Origin: DASTCZ01 sp035308165
GTDB taxonomy: Bacteria > Acidobacteriota > Terriglobia > Acidiferrales > UBA7541
Direction: 5' to 3'
Length of the DNA stretch: 64,000 bases
Assembly (NCBI GenBank): GCA_035308165.1
Contig: DATGHC010000065.1
Span: forward strand, 1 to 64,000
Part shown: in pieces, positions 1 through 8,585 of the stretch
How the letters are laid out: every line of letters begins with the position of its first letter
Numbering within the stretch: position 1 is the stretch's first letter
Translations under genes and position numbers: made by a program
Notes under the pieces: generated by a model
Seen by the model: only the letters and a program-made list of their open reading frames with translations
Databases searched by the model: none
What the model was told of the DNA's origin: nothing

Positions 1-403
1 CCTTAGTCGATCGAAGGGGTGATGCGAGTAGTGCTTCGTCCTGAATGGCTTTCGCCAATGCGTAGTCGGCTGGTTTATTTTCCACTTCAGAGTGCCGGTC
101 CACGTAAGCGACGAACACCTTGGCCAGTTGTGCGACCGAAAAGGCATCCACTACTGTAACGATGTGTACCCCGCCCTTCTCGTCACTCCACGAAAGGTTT
201 GAAACCCCCTGCATCCAGCCATTAATGAAGCCCTGGCACAGCCCTCCATAGAACGCTTGGCCCGGGTCAGAAGGCATCACATCGCGGTTGAAAACTTTGC
301 ACCATCCGTTGAGTTCACCGCCAGTCGTGACTGGGGCGGCTTGCGGCACGGTAGGAATCGCCAGGACGGTAAAAAGTGCCAGAATTGCGAGCACCGCCTT
401 CAT
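1..403 (-). CDS. Rap1a/Tai-like secreted protein, truncated by window edge
   Basis: An open frame of 134 codons runs leftward from an ATG at 403 to the window edge without a stop, so the C-terminus is missing. An AGGAGG-type ribosome-binding site lies five to six bases before the ATG. The first ~22 residues form a signal peptide (hydrophobic LAILALFTVLAIP, then AQA-like cleavage area), so export is expected. The mature part has GGLCQGFINGWMQG followed later by a QLAKVFVAYVDRH segment, matching the layout of the Rap1a/Tai immunity family (two Cys, a Gly-rich helix, then a helix on which the family ends). In Serratia such proteins neutralise secreted peptidoglycan amidase effectors. No effector gene is visible here, so an immunity role is not supported by context and the family name is only a fold-level call. 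Confidence 0.6.
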   Translation of the reverse strand, partial: MKAVLAILALFTVLAIPTVPQAAPVTTGGELNGWCKVFNRDVMPSDPGQAFYGGLCQGFINGWMQGVSNLSWSDEKGGVHIVTVVDAFSVAQLAKVFVAYVDRHSEVENKPADYALAKAIQDEALLASPLRSTK

Positions 404-585
404 TATCTTCCTCCGAATGGCAAGGGGATTTGCTCGATTCATCGATTGCGAACCAGCGAATTGATTGCTCAACACCCCACCTTCAATTGCCCCGTCACCC
501 CTGCGCGTTTTCCAAGTTTAACTGGCAATCGGCTGCACGGCCAAATGCAAACGGAAAATGTGATGCGCATTAGAGACTTCACGAG

Positions 586-631
586 CCAGAGTCGATTGGT
601 GCCGTGTGTTATTCTGCGGCGTCGATTCTGG
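586..631. promoter_or_regulatory. Inverted repeat in the 404-676 intergenic gap
   Basis: The gap between the divergent genes starting at 403 (minus) and 677 (plus) holds an inverted repeat: CCAGAGTCGA at 586-595 and TCGATTCTGG at 622-631, nine of ten positions pairing, 26 bases apart. It could be an operator or an mRNA leader hairpin for the hydrolase at 677. I see no convincing -35/-10 pair in the gap. Confidence 0.3.
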
Positions 632-676
632 ATGGGTCTCCTCACTGCAGAGAGTTGTTGATTCGTTCGAGGGGGA

Positions 677-1630
677 ATGAAAATGGTTTCTCGATACACC
701 GGAACTGTTGCAAAAGCATCTGCGAAGTTTTGCATGATCCTGCTCGCAGGAGGATTTTCCCTGGCAATGCCAAATGGAGTTCTCGCGCAAGCCGCGCAGC
801 CCGATGGGGGCGGAGTCCGCAGCGGCGTACTGCCCGACCGTTGGCAGGTGAGCGGGCCGAACTGTCCTGTCGATCCGAAATTTCAGATCCATTCCTACAA
901 CGAAGACCTCTACATCCTGCGCGAGTCGGGCTGTTCCAATTACGAGAAGCCCTTCTTATATCTCTTGTTCGGCAAGGAAAAAGTGCTGATGCTCGATACC
1001 GGCGCTGGGAAAACGGATGTTGCAGTTGTGGTGAAGGGCGTCGTGGACCAGTGGTTGAAGCGGAATAACCGCGAGTCCATCCCCCTTGTCGTGGCTCACA
1101 CGCATGCTCATGGAGATCACATCGCAGGAGACGCTCAGTTGAAATTGCTTCCCGGGGCGACGGTGGTGGGTTTGAAACCCGGCGACGTTCAGGCCTTCTT
1201 TGGATTCAAGAACTGGCCGGAGGAAATCGTTCAGTATGATTTGGGCTCCCGTGTCTTGGATGTGATCCCCATCCCCGGACATGAAGCCTCCTCAATCGCA
1301 ATTTATGATCGTCAAACAGGAATCCTTTTCAGTGGAGACACGCTTTATCCGGGAAGGCTTTATGTTGCGGACGGAGACGCATTTGCGCGCAGCATCCAGC
1401 GCCTGGTGGATTTCACAAATGGCAAGATCGTGGCGCACATTTTGGGGAACCACATCGAGGAGACTTGGACACCATACCTGGACTACAAAATTGGAACTGT
1501 ATACCAGCCCGACGAGCACGAATTGCAGCTGGGTAGAGGGAATCTTCTAGAGCTAAATGATGCGCTAACCAGAATGAACGGGAAAATCGTGCGAATGGCC
1601 ATGCGTGACTTCACCATTTGGCCGCATTGA
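677..1630 (+). CDS. Secreted metallo-beta-lactamase-fold hydrolase
   Basis: A 317-residue zinc hydrolase of the metallo-beta-lactamase superfamily. Residues ~1-38 form a signal peptide ending near VLAQAA, so it probably works in the periplasm. The metal-binding signature HTHAHGDH is at residues 141-148 (ligands H143, H145, D147, H148); further ligands are H202 in PGHE, D221 in SGDT and H259 in GNH, so both metal sites look intact. The substrate cannot be read from sequence; the family includes beta-lactamases, glyoxalase II-like thioesterases and lactonases. The start is set by a GAGGGGGA ribosome-binding site just before the ATG. It stands alone, convergent with the PilZ-like gene ten bases downstream. 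Confidence 0.85.
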   Translation: MKMVSRYTGTVAKASAKFCMILLAGGFSLAMPNGVLAQAAQPDGGGVRSGVLPDRWQVSGPNCPVDPKFQIHSYNEDLYILRESGCSNYEKPFLYLLFGKEKVLMLDTGAGKTDVAVVVKGVVDQWLKRNNRESIPLVVAHTHAHGDHIAGDAQLKLLPGATVVGLKPGDVQAFFGFKNWPEEIVQYDLGSRVLDVIPIPGHEASSIAIYDRQTGILFSGDTLYPGRLYVADGDAFARSIQRLVDFTNGKIVAHILGNHIEETWTPYLDYKIGTVYQPDEHELQLGRGNLLELNDALTRMNGKIVRMAMRDFTIWPH

Positions 1631-1639
1631 AGGAGAAAT

Positions 1640-2011
1640 CTAGTTCGCGGCCTGGGGTTCCCGGCGTTCCTGGTCAGATTGCCAATCGGGAGGAGTGAAC
1701 TCAACGCCCCAGAAGCGCGGCGCGGGGTTAAGGAATTCCAGGCCCACGCGTTGGCCTTTGTCACCGTCCTCGCCTACAAAAACCACGCGGGACTCCAACT
1801 CTTCCCAGGTGAAGGGATTGGTGAGCACGACCATCGCACCCATCTCCACTTCTTGCTGCAGGAGGATCAGCCCGCCGTGAGCATTCACAACGATCGTATT
1901 GCATGCTTCTTTGAACTTGCGACCGCGGGCGTTTTTTCCAGCAGCTACAACGCGGATGCGCATGAAGACTCTGGAGCTGCGGCGTGGGACATCGTGAATA
2001 ACTTCAGTCAT
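1640..2011 (-). CDS. PilZ-like domain protein with degenerate c-di-GMP motif
   Basis: A small cytoplasmic protein (123 residues from the ATG at 2011; the frame is open further upstream, so the start is uncertain and has no strong ribosome-binding site). It begins with an RRSSR segment like the PilZ RxxxR loop and contains VVNAHGGLI where PilZ proteins carry DxSxxG; the Asp and Ser are replaced. It ends with PRFWGVEF, the same ending as the N-terminal domain of the TonB-fusion protein at 44390-46273. The PilZ fold is therefore likely, while cyclic-di-GMP binding is doubtful. It is alone between convergent and divergent neighbours, with no motility or polysaccharide gene beside it. An alternative is a pure protein-interaction PilZ adaptor. 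Confidence 0.6.
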   Translation of the reverse strand: MTEVIHDVPRRSSRVFMRIRVVAAGKNARGRKFKEACNTIVVNAHGGLILLQQEVEMGAMVVLTNPFTWEELESRVVFVGEDGDKGQRVGLEFLNPAPRFWGVEFTPPDWQSDQERREPQAAN

Positions 2012-2269
2012 GGTGTGACCATGCTCGGATAATAAAATGCAGTGGTCAATGGAACCTGGGCGAGACCGTTCCAATCTGAAAAGAGATGTCCTTTGGTACA
2101 GGTTTGCCATGGGCGCTGGCCAATTGGCCTGTGTACTTTCTTGCAGCTTGCGGCGGCCTCCCAAGAATCAATAGAATAACGATGTCTCGGAACTGCTGTG
2201 CGCGATCCCCGGCCCCGCCCCGGAATCTCGGCTGCGCCTCGAATCGCTCACCCTCCCAAGGAGTCGCGC

Positions 2270-3652
2270 ATGAGTTCATCTCAGAATGGCTTAGCTCAAT
2301 ATATCGAAGCGCATCGCGACGCTCATCTGGCGGAGTTGTGCGAGTTTTTGCGCATCCCCAGTATCAGCACCAAGTCGGAACGCAAGGGCGACCTGGAGCG
2401 CGCGTCACGCTGGGTGGCCGACAAATTGCGCAGCGTGGGGATGAGCAAGGTGGAAATCATTCCCACCAAGGGACATCCACTGGTCTATGCGGAATCGCTT
2501 GGCGCCGCCGGCAAACCTACGGTGCTTTTCTACGGACACTACGACGTGCAACCTCCTGAACCGCTCGATTTGTGGACTTCGCCCGCATTTGAGCCGACTG
2601 TGCGTGACGGCAATTTATTTGGCCGCGGCACGGCCGACGACAAAGGTCAGGTTCACATCCATCTCGCGGCGCTGGAATCATTGATGAAGACCGCGGGGAA
2701 GCTCCCCGTCAACATCAAGGTTCTGATCGAGGGGGAGGAAGAAGTCGGCAGCGCGAACCTGTGGGACTTTGTGCAGGCCAACAAAGCGCGCCTTCAAGCC
2801 GACGCTTTGGTTGTCTCGGACACCTCTATGCTGGGGCCGGGCGTGCCTTCGGTCACCTACGCGTTGCGCGGGCTGGTTTACTACCAGGTAGAAATCACCG
2901 GCCCCGCGCAGGATTTGCATTCCGGCGTTTTTGGCGGAGCCGTCCCCAATCCCCTCACGATTCTGTGCGAACTATTTGCAAAGATGCACGACAAGAATTT
3001 CCGTGTAACCGTGCCGGGCTTTTATGACCATGTCGCCAAGCTGGGCGCTGCCGAGCGCAAGGCTTTGGCGAAACTGCCGTTCAAGGAGAAAGACTTTAAG
3101 AAAACCGTGGGTGCTCCGGGTCTCTGTGGAGAGAAAGGCTTTACTGCGGCTGAACGGGCCTGGTGCCGGCCTACCTTCGAAATGAACGGAATCTGGGGAG
3201 GATACACGGGGGAAGGCTCGAAAACCGTGATCCCCTCCAAGGCCTATGCAAAGTTCTCCTGCCGGTTGGTGCCCGATCAGGATCCCGACAAAATTACGCG
3301 TGCGGTCGAGCAACACATTCGCAAGTTGTTGCCAAAAACCGTGACCTGCAAATTTGAAGTATTGAGCACCGGTAAGCCCTGGAAAGCGCCTTACACCCAT
3401 CCATTTTTTGAAGTAGCGCACAACGCGCTCGAAGAGGGTTTCGGCAAGCGCGCGGTTTTCATTCGCGAGGGCGGCTCCATTCCTTTCGTGACCCAGATGC
3501 ACGACACATTCAAGGTACCGTGCATTCTGCTGGGTTTCGGTTTGCCGGATGAAAATGCGCACGCCCCGGATGAGCATCTCTCGCTCGAAAACTATTTCGG
3601 TGGGATTCGCGCCGTGGCCAACTTCTATAAGGGGCTGGCGGAATTGAAGTAA
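2270..3652 (+). CDS. M20-family metallodipeptidase
   Basis: A 460-residue di-zinc dipeptidase of the M20 family (carnosinase/CNDP type), expected to cleave dipeptides in the cytoplasm, since no signal peptide is present. Counting from the ATG at 2270, the catalytic set is visible: H90 and D92 in YGHYDVQ, bridging D123 in GRGTADD, and the general-base glutamates at 147-148 in EGEEEVGS. The lid domain insertion (about residues 190-370) and a late HAPDE motif with the last zinc ligand are present. The start is chosen because AAGGAG lies seven bases before it; the frame continues 24 codons upstream without a site. Length fits the family. It is monocistronic, with a divergent PilZ-like gene upstream. 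Confidence 0.9.
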   Translation: MSSSQNGLAQYIEAHRDAHLAELCEFLRIPSISTKSERKGDLERASRWVADKLRSVGMSKVEIIPTKGHPLVYAESLGAAGKPTVLFYGHYDVQPPEPLDLWTSPAFEPTVRDGNLFGRGTADDKGQVHIHLAALESLMKTAGKLPVNIKVLIEGEEEVGSANLWDFVQANKARLQADALVVSDTSMLGPGVPSVTYALRGLVYYQVEITGPAQDLHSGVFGGAVPNPLTILCELFAKMHDKNFRVTVPGFYDHVAKLGAAERKALAKLPFKEKDFKKTVGAPGLCGEKGFTAAERAWCRPTFEMNGIWGGYTGEGSKTVIPSKAYAKFSCRLVPDQDPDKITRAVEQHIRKLLPKTVTCKFEVLSTGKPWKAPYTHPFFEVAHNALEEGFGKRAVFIREGGSIPFVTQMHDTFKVPCILLGFGLPDENAHAPDEHLSLENYFGGIRAVANFYKGLAELK

Positions 3653-3739
3653 CCGGAAGCACCCTTAGAATTGCGAAGGCTCCTGGTTCATGCCTGTGAG
3701 CTCGTCATCCCGTCAAGAACTTTTTCTCAAGATGGTTGC

Positions 3740-4462
3740 TCAAGCCGTCGCAAGTTGAGAGCGGCGCCCCTCCGCATATTCCTGCAGCGCATGGTTCGCC
3801 GCTACAATCTCCGCCATCGCCGACGCCACCAACTCAACATCTTTCCCTGCAACAATAACGTACAGCTCATTTCCCCCCAGGCCTGTGTAGGTGCGGTTCC
3901 CGATGCACCCCAGGCTCATCTGTGTCCCGCTTTGAAGCGCCAGGGGCAGGCCCATGCACGTTGGCCGGCCCAACATTGGCATAGCCCCACCCACGCCCGC
4001 GCGAATCGCCGCTTCATTGAGCAGCATCGCAGCCGACGGTTTGCACGCAAACAGCACCGCGCTCGGAACCGTCCTCAGATCTACAGGGGCGACCCCAAGC
4101 GGCGCATAAAGAACGGACACCGGCGTTTTTGTGAGCCGCGGAATCCCAGCCACTTCTTCCGGTTTGATATATCCCACGCTAAACATCAACTTGAGGGTAT
4201 GATCCGCTTCCTCTTCGCGCTCGGCAGGTAGCGCAATGTTATGTGTGTAGCTGCCAATCGCACAATTGAAGTGATCGGACGGAACCGTGTAAAACGTCTG
4301 GCCCATTGCGGCCAGCCGCCAGAAACTGCAACCTGAGGGCATGGTGCCTGAAAACGCCGGGACGCCCTGCGGTACCGCATCAAGAAACACGACGGCAACC
4401 GGCCGGCGGTCCATTGAAAGTTCTATTTGGAAACTGCGTTCGATCTCTAGCAAATCACGCAT
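3740..4462 (-). CDS. DUF169 family protein
   Basis: A 240-residue soluble protein of the DUF169 family, whose function is unknown. Family hallmarks seen are GCSFW near residue 45, HFNCAIGSYTH near 64, RPTCMGLPLAL near 165 and LGCIGNRTYTGL near 184. These conserved cysteines suggest metal or cofactor binding, which is an inference. The length is typical. The gene is alone, 97 bases downstream of the secreted-protein gene that starts at 5950 on the same strand, so the two could be co-transcribed, but nothing links their functions. Confidence 0.8.
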   Translation of the reverse strand: MRDLLEIERSFQIELSMDRRPVAVVFLDAVPQGVPAFSGTMPSGCSFWRLAAMGQTFYTVPSDHFNCAIGSYTHNIALPAEREEEADHTLKLMFSVGYIKPEEVAGIPRLTKTPVSVLYAPLGVAPVDLRTVPSAVLFACKPSAAMLLNEAAIRAGVGGAMPMLGRPTCMGLPLALQSGTQMSLGCIGNRTYTGLGGNELYVIVAGKDVELVASAMAEIVAANHALQEYAEGRRSQLATA

Positions 4463-4558
4463 GGGTTCTCCTCAACCGCCACAAATTTGTTACGCAGGAT
4501 AACACAGAGGGCGCTGCTCAACTCCGGAGCGTAAGCGATCGACGGGAAGTTCACCCGA

Positions 4559-5950
4559 TTAATTTTGGCCTGGAAGTTTTTTCGCCGCGACTTTCGTTCC
4601 GCGCTCGCCAAAACCGATTTCCATCGGAGTATTTTTAGGAAAGACCACATCCTGCCCATGCGACAGGAAGTGAGTATAAATGGAGATGCCCGCACCATAG
4701 GCGCCCAATGTCGCCGAAAATACCCGCGAATGAATCAGCAGGCTTGCCGCAATTCCGACCGCGCGATAGCCGGTTCCGCCGGCTGCGGCGCGCAGCCCCG
4801 TGGAATTTGAAGTCACGGTAGCGCCATGGGCTCCCGCGTCGAAATCCGGCAATGCGGCTGTCGCTGCCAGTGCAATGGAGATTCCCGTCGACAAATATCG
4901 CGTTTTGGAATTGGTGGAATGTGCACCGCCCTCCGCGTCAAGCTCCATGTTATCTTCTCGGCCCACCTCCACGCCCTCCAGGCCCGCATCAATTTTCCTT
5001 TCCACTCCATCCGGGAGAATCAGTTGACGAAAAGTGATGCGCAGTTCGCCATTTCGTTTCATCCCACGCGCCGGGCGCGCTTGCACCACAGCGCCCTCCA
5101 GTCGAGCGCCTTCCGGCAAAATTAATTTATTGTCGGTTGAGAAAAGTGGCTGAGAAAGAACTGCTTCCACGGTCGAACCTTGTTTCGCGGTAGCGGAACT
5201 CAGGGGCGTAACCAGCATTGTGTGCACAATGTCACCGGCTGGAGGCGGCGTCCCCAGTAAGGGCATCGCTTCCGCGGAAAAGGGCTCCGTGCCGAAATCG
5301 AGCGGAGCCTGTAACTCCGCGGTATAGCGCGTGCCGGCAGCCACGTACTGCGGATGGACGGGAAGCTGAATGACCAGGAATCGCTCCAACCGGTGCATTC
5401 GCCCAGGAGTCTTGACTTGGTTTACACCGTCCTCCCATTCCTTGTTGATTTCGCGCCGGGCAACTTCCAGGTCTTTGGATACCATGTTCTTCTTTTCGTG
5501 TTCCTTGGGCTTTGCAGTGGTCAGATGCACCACCTCAGCGGTTCCTGGAGTGACCACCGTCTCCAGTGGAATATGCTTCCCATCAGGCAGAACCAGTTCA
5601 TCGAATTCAAGCTTCACGCCACGTGCGGGAGTGAAATCAGCATTCATTAATGTCTGGACTCGTCTTTCCTTATTCACTCCTTCAATCTCCACAACTTTCC
5701 CAAACACTTCGCTTCCAATCGGGATCACAAGGTGATCAAAGGCATACACGGGTTCAACCACGCGCCCCTGCACCGGCTGGCCGGCTTTCTTCACTGTGAT
5801 CTCATTTTCGAGCGCGACGCGGACCGGCGTCCCCTTGGTTAGCTTAAGTGGAATTGATTCAGGCGAGGGAGCGGCGGGCAATCCCTGCTGGGAATGAGCC
5901 ACACCGCAGCACGAAATCCCAATCAAAAGTGCCCAGGCGGTTTTTCTCAT
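4559..5950 (-). CDS. Large secreted beta-rich protein, TrbI/VirB10-like repeats
   Basis: A 463-residue exported protein. The ATG at 5950 follows a GAGGGGGG ribosome-binding site and starts a clear signal peptide (MRKTAWALLIGISCCGVAHS). The mature chain has at least two copies of one beta-strand pattern: a 'rigid/large value' strand such as HLVIPIGSEVFGKVVEI, then a strand ending FDELVLPDGK; the second copy reads NKLILPEGARLEGAVV then FRQLILPDGV. This resembles the TrbI/VirB10 beta-barrel repeat (SxLIPxGTxxxG, then RxxxPDG). The C-terminal third contains hydrophobic small-residue stretches near AAGGTGYRAVGIAASLL and a final phrase about 'VVFPKNTPMEIGFG'. No secretion genes are nearby, so a conjugation role is unlikely; an envelope protein of unknown job is the safest call. 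Confidence 0.55.
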   Translation of the reverse strand: MRKTAWALLIGISCCGVAHSQQGLPAAPSPESIPLKLTKGTPVRVALENEITVKKAGQPVQGRVVEPVYAFDHLVIPIGSEVFGKVVEIEGVNKERRVQTLMNADFTPARGVKLEFDELVLPDGKHIPLETVVTPGTAEVVHLTTAKPKEHEKKNMVSKDLEVARREINKEWEDGVNQVKTPGRMHRLERFLVIQLPVHPQYVAAGTRYTAELQAPLDFGTEPFSAEAMPLLGTPPPAGDIVHTMLVTPLSSATAKQGSTVEAVLSQPLFSTDNKLILPEGARLEGAVVQARPARGMKRNGELRITFRQLILPDGVERKIDAGLEGVEVGREDNMELDAEGGAHSTNSKTRYLSTGISIALAATAALPDFDAGAHGATVTSNSTGLRAAAGGTGYRAVGIAASLLIHSRVFSATLGAYGAGISIYTHFLSHGQDVVFPKNTPMEIGFGERGTKVAAKKLPGQN

Positions 5951-6244
5951 ATGAGTTCCCCCCTCATCCTTTGGGCGGGCTGAAGCGAATATCCGCGACC
6001 TATGGGCTGGAGGAGTGCGGCGGAAATGTAGCAACGTGGCCGCGACGCTGCGCACAAATATCGTCAACCCATTCTACTACGCAGATGCCCGCTTGCTCCT
6101 TATTGTTGCATGCCAGCACAAACCGCCCGCCGCCGACGCAACTCTCCCCGGACATTCCCAATTGAGGAAAATGCGAACCAAAAACGCCAGAATAGTCCTC
6201 ACTGCGCCAGACCGCATTTTGAGCGGGTATTTTGCGCTTTCTGC

Positions 6245-6273
6245 TTGCCATGCCGGGATAGAGCGGCTATAGT
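6245..6273 (+). promoter_or_regulatory. Sigma-70-type promoter of the HU gene
   Basis: TTGCCA at 6245-6250, a 17-base spacer and TATAGT at 6268-6273 form a near-consensus promoter. Transcription would start near 6280 and leave a ~68-base leader before the HU start codon. Confidence 0.65.
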
Positions 6274-6347
6274 TCGTTCGGCTGCAGGGCCAATCCTGCG
6301 GAGTCAGTTTTCAACTCCAACACACCAGAGAAGGAGATTTACGATAG

Positions 6348-6653
6348 ATGGCAAAGCCAATGAGCAAGTCGAAGATTGTGGCGACACTCGCGGAAAAGTG
6401 CGGCACAAAAGAGAAACCCGTATCGAAGAAGCAGATCGTCGGTTTTTTTGAAGAACTCTTCAATCTTGCAGTAAGAGAATGCAAGGGGGGCGCCGGCAAG
6501 TTCGTTATTCCGAACATCGGGCGCGCTGTGAAGGCGCACCGCAAGGCGCGCATGGGCCGGAATCCGCAAACCGGCGAAGCGATCAAAATCAAGGCCAAGA
6601 CAGTTGTGCGTTTGCGCGCCGCGAAGTCATTCAAAGACGCAGTGTTGGGATAG
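6348..6653 (+). CDS. HU-family DNA-binding protein
   Basis: A 101-residue basic protein of the HU/IHF family that bends and compacts DNA as a dimer. Visible signatures are the helix-turn start SKSKIVATLAE, the KQIVGFFEELFNLA helix and the DNA-grasping arm RKARMGRNPQTGEAIKI around residues 64-80, followed by the terminal AKSFKDAVL helix. It is slightly longer than E. coli HU (90 residues) because of an N-terminal MAKPM and a lysine-rich CGTKEKPVSKK loop. A good promoter lies upstream and AAGGAG is twelve bases before the ATG, a rather long spacing. It is monocistronic; the transcript probably runs into the long hairpin at 6793-6878. Confidence 0.93.
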   Translation: MAKPMSKSKIVATLAEKCGTKEKPVSKKQIVGFFEELFNLAVRECKGGAGKFVIPNIGRAVKAHRKARMGRNPQTGEAIKIKAKTVVRLRAAKSFKDAVLG

Positions 6654-6792
6654 TTGCTGGGCTATCTGCGGAATCGCCGGCGCAATTTGGCCGGTGGGCC
6701 GCTTCGGGGTCAGTCCCCAGCCCAGATGGGGAAGTGTCTCTGGTGCGGATTGTGCCGCCAATCATGTTGTGATCAAGGCGCGGTGTGATTTC

Positions 6793-6878
6793 AAAAGCCC
6801 TCGGGGTCGCCTCGGACTTGCTGCTTCTTCAAAGACGGAGCAAGCGATGGCCGCAGGCGGCCTGAGGGCTTTGTTTTT
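6793..6878 (+). terminator. Long imperfect hairpin with T tract after HU; terminator or small RNA
   Basis: AAAGCCCTC (6794-6802) pairs perfectly with GAGGGCTTT (6864-6872). The stem continues through a small internal loop with GGTCGCC (6805-6811) against GGCGGCC (6856-6862), then TCG/CGA and CTTGCT (6817-6822)/AGCAAG (6839-6844), about 25 pairs in all. A rival local hairpin, GGCCG-CAGG-CGGCC, sits at 6849-6862. TTTGTTTTT follows the outer arm. It lies between convergent genes, so termination is the simplest role, but it is far larger than an ordinary intrinsic terminator. The rest of 6654-6929 shows nothing. Confidence 0.6.
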
Positions 6879-6929
6879 GTGTGGGGTTTTTCAGACTTCC
6901 CAATCACTTCCTGCTTTTTGCCCGGGTTT

Positions 6930-7304
6930 TTATAGCGTGTGCAGATACGCCAGCAGGTCGCGAACTTCGTTGGGCTTGAGCGAGTCCTTGAATGCGGGCA
7001 TGTCCTTGCCGCCGCTTTCGATCCACTTGCGCATCGATTCGTCGTCCACTTTCCCCCCGCCCGCGAATTTCCCCCGCGAATAAATTCCCTTCATCCCCGG
7101 ACCAATCTTTTTCTCCGTGCTCTGCGCGAAGTGGCAGACGGAGCATTGCAACGCGTAGACCTGTTTGCCGGAAGCAATCTGTGCAGAAATGGTGGCGGGC
7201 GCGGGCGTCGATTTCTGTTGCGGCTTTTGGCTCTGCGTGCCGGCGGCAGCCACCAGCGCCGTGACCATTAAAACTATCGAAATTCCAGAGGCGATTCGCG
7301 TCAT
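6930..7304 (-). CDS. Small secreted class I c-type cytochrome
   Basis: A 124-residue exported monohaem cytochrome. Residues 1-21 are a signal peptide, followed by a Gln/Pro/Thr-rich linker and a cytochrome c domain. The haem motif CSVCH is at residues 54-58, and M102 in DMPAF is the likely sixth ligand. It would carry electrons in the periplasm. The ATG begins three bases after the stop of the upstream POT transporter gene, so the two are co-transcribed and probably translationally linked; no functional reason is evident from the pairing. Confidence 0.9.
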   Translation of the reverse strand: MTRIASGISIVLMVTALVAAAGTQSQKPQQKSTPAPATISAQIASGKQVYALQCSVCHFAQSTEKKIGPGMKGIYSRGKFAGGGKVDDESMRKWIESGGKDMPAFKDSLKPNEVRDLLAYLHTL

Positions 7305-7307
7305 TCG

Positions 7308-8585
7308 TCAGGTTCCAAGTGTTGCCGCCGCCCCGGGCCGCACCACGCGGTCGTAAATCCACAATAGAATCGCCGTCAGGACGCCCAGCCCGGTGAAAAA
7401 CCACCATACACGCTGCGGCTGATGCATCACTTCGCCGAAGTGGTGCATCACGTGGCCTGCAATCCATCCCCCCGCCAGCGAGCCAATCCCTATGGGCAAA
7501 AACGCGAAGCCCATGTACGTGCCTTGTTGGCCGGGCGGAGCCAGCCGCGAAACGTATTCGTAGTAGCGCGGAGAGAGAATCATTTCTCCGATCGCCAAAA
7601 CCAATAGCGTGAACACGCAAAACCAGACAGTCCCATGGAATCCGACGATCAGCCAACATAGCGATGCCACTAGCGTCCCGATTGTGATCGCACGGAACGA
7701 AGGAATCTTTCGCGTCAGGAAGGTGATCAATATCTGCAGACAAATTACCGCCGAACCATCGGTAATGAGGATTTTCTCCACGTCGGCCTTTGGATCAATG
7801 TAATCGTGGATGTACAGGGGCAGTGCAATGTACTGCTGCCAATAAACAATCCAGAATCCGGAGAAGATAATCAGGAAAAGCATGAATTTCGGATTAGTAA
7901 CAACCGTCCAGAAATTGCGGGCCGCTTCAACGATTGTCGGGGGCTTCACGTCTCCAGCACGTCTGGGTTGGCGAAAAAAAATGAGTACTGCGAATACCAT
8001 CAGCAGAACGCTTGCCGCCGCTACACGGAAAACATTTTCCACGCCCCAGTGGCGATGGACATACGATGCCATGTACGGCCCGGCGGCGCCGCCCACATTC
8101 ACCAAGGTGTAGTAAATGGAGTATCCAAGGCTGCGCACTTTTTCGTTTGAAGCGCTCGCCGTCGTGCCCACCACGCTCGGTTTCACCATCGCTACGCCGA
8201 GTGCGGGCAGTATCAGGATCAGAAAAACCAGCAGCCAGAGCGGCATGGCCCCGCGGGCAGCAGCCATCCATGAAGCGCCCAGGGAACCCAGCAGAAAATA
8301 AGCCGAGGTCAGAAACAGGTAGGCAAGAGAGAGCGCGCGGCGAAACCCGAGCTTATCTGCTACGGTCCCCCCGATAATCGCCAGGAACCAAACCATTCCT
8401 CCGAAAAACCCCGATAGGCTCGAAGCGTCTTGAGTGGAGAACTTCAGCGACTCGTGGAGATAATTTGCAAGTGAAGCAAAAACGGCGTAATAAGAAAGCC
8501 GCTCAAACATCTCCGTAATATTGGCGACCCAGAACGGCCGCTCAAATCCGGTGCGGACCTCCTGCCATCGCTCCGAAAAACTCAC
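7308..8585 (-). CDS. POT-family (proton-coupled oligopeptide) transporter
   Basis: A 425-residue multi-pass inner-membrane protein of the major facilitator superfamily. The N-terminus carries ITEMFERLSYY (E25 to Y33), which matches the ExxERxxYY signature of the proton-dependent oligopeptide transporter family. Around 11-12 hydrophobic segments can be counted, and a basic loop RRALS follows segment 2 as in MFS proteins. Uptake of di- and tripeptides driven by protons is the family role and fits the peptidases in the window, though the match is only by theme. It is the first gene of a pair with the cytochrome c gene. Confidence 0.75.
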   Translation of the reverse strand: MSFSERWQEVRTGFERPFWVANITEMFERLSYYAVFASLANYLHESLKFSTQDASSLSGFFGGMVWFLAIIGGTVADKLGFRRALSLAYLFLTSAYFLLGSLGASWMAAARGAMPLWLLVFLILILPALGVAMVKPSVVGTTASASNEKVRSLGYSIYYTLVNVGGAAGPYMASYVHRHWGVENVFRVAAASVLLMVFAVLIFFRQPRRAGDVKPPTIVEAARNFWTVVTNPKFMLFLIIFSGFWIVYWQQYIALPLYIHDYIDPKADVEKILITDGSAVICLQILITFLTRKIPSFRAITIGTLVASLCWLIVGFHGTVWFCVFTLLVLAIGEMILSPRYYEYVSRLAPPGQQGTYMGFAFLPIGIGSLAGGWIAGHVMHHFGEVMHQPQRVWWFFTGLGVLTAILLWIYDRVVRPGAAATLGT

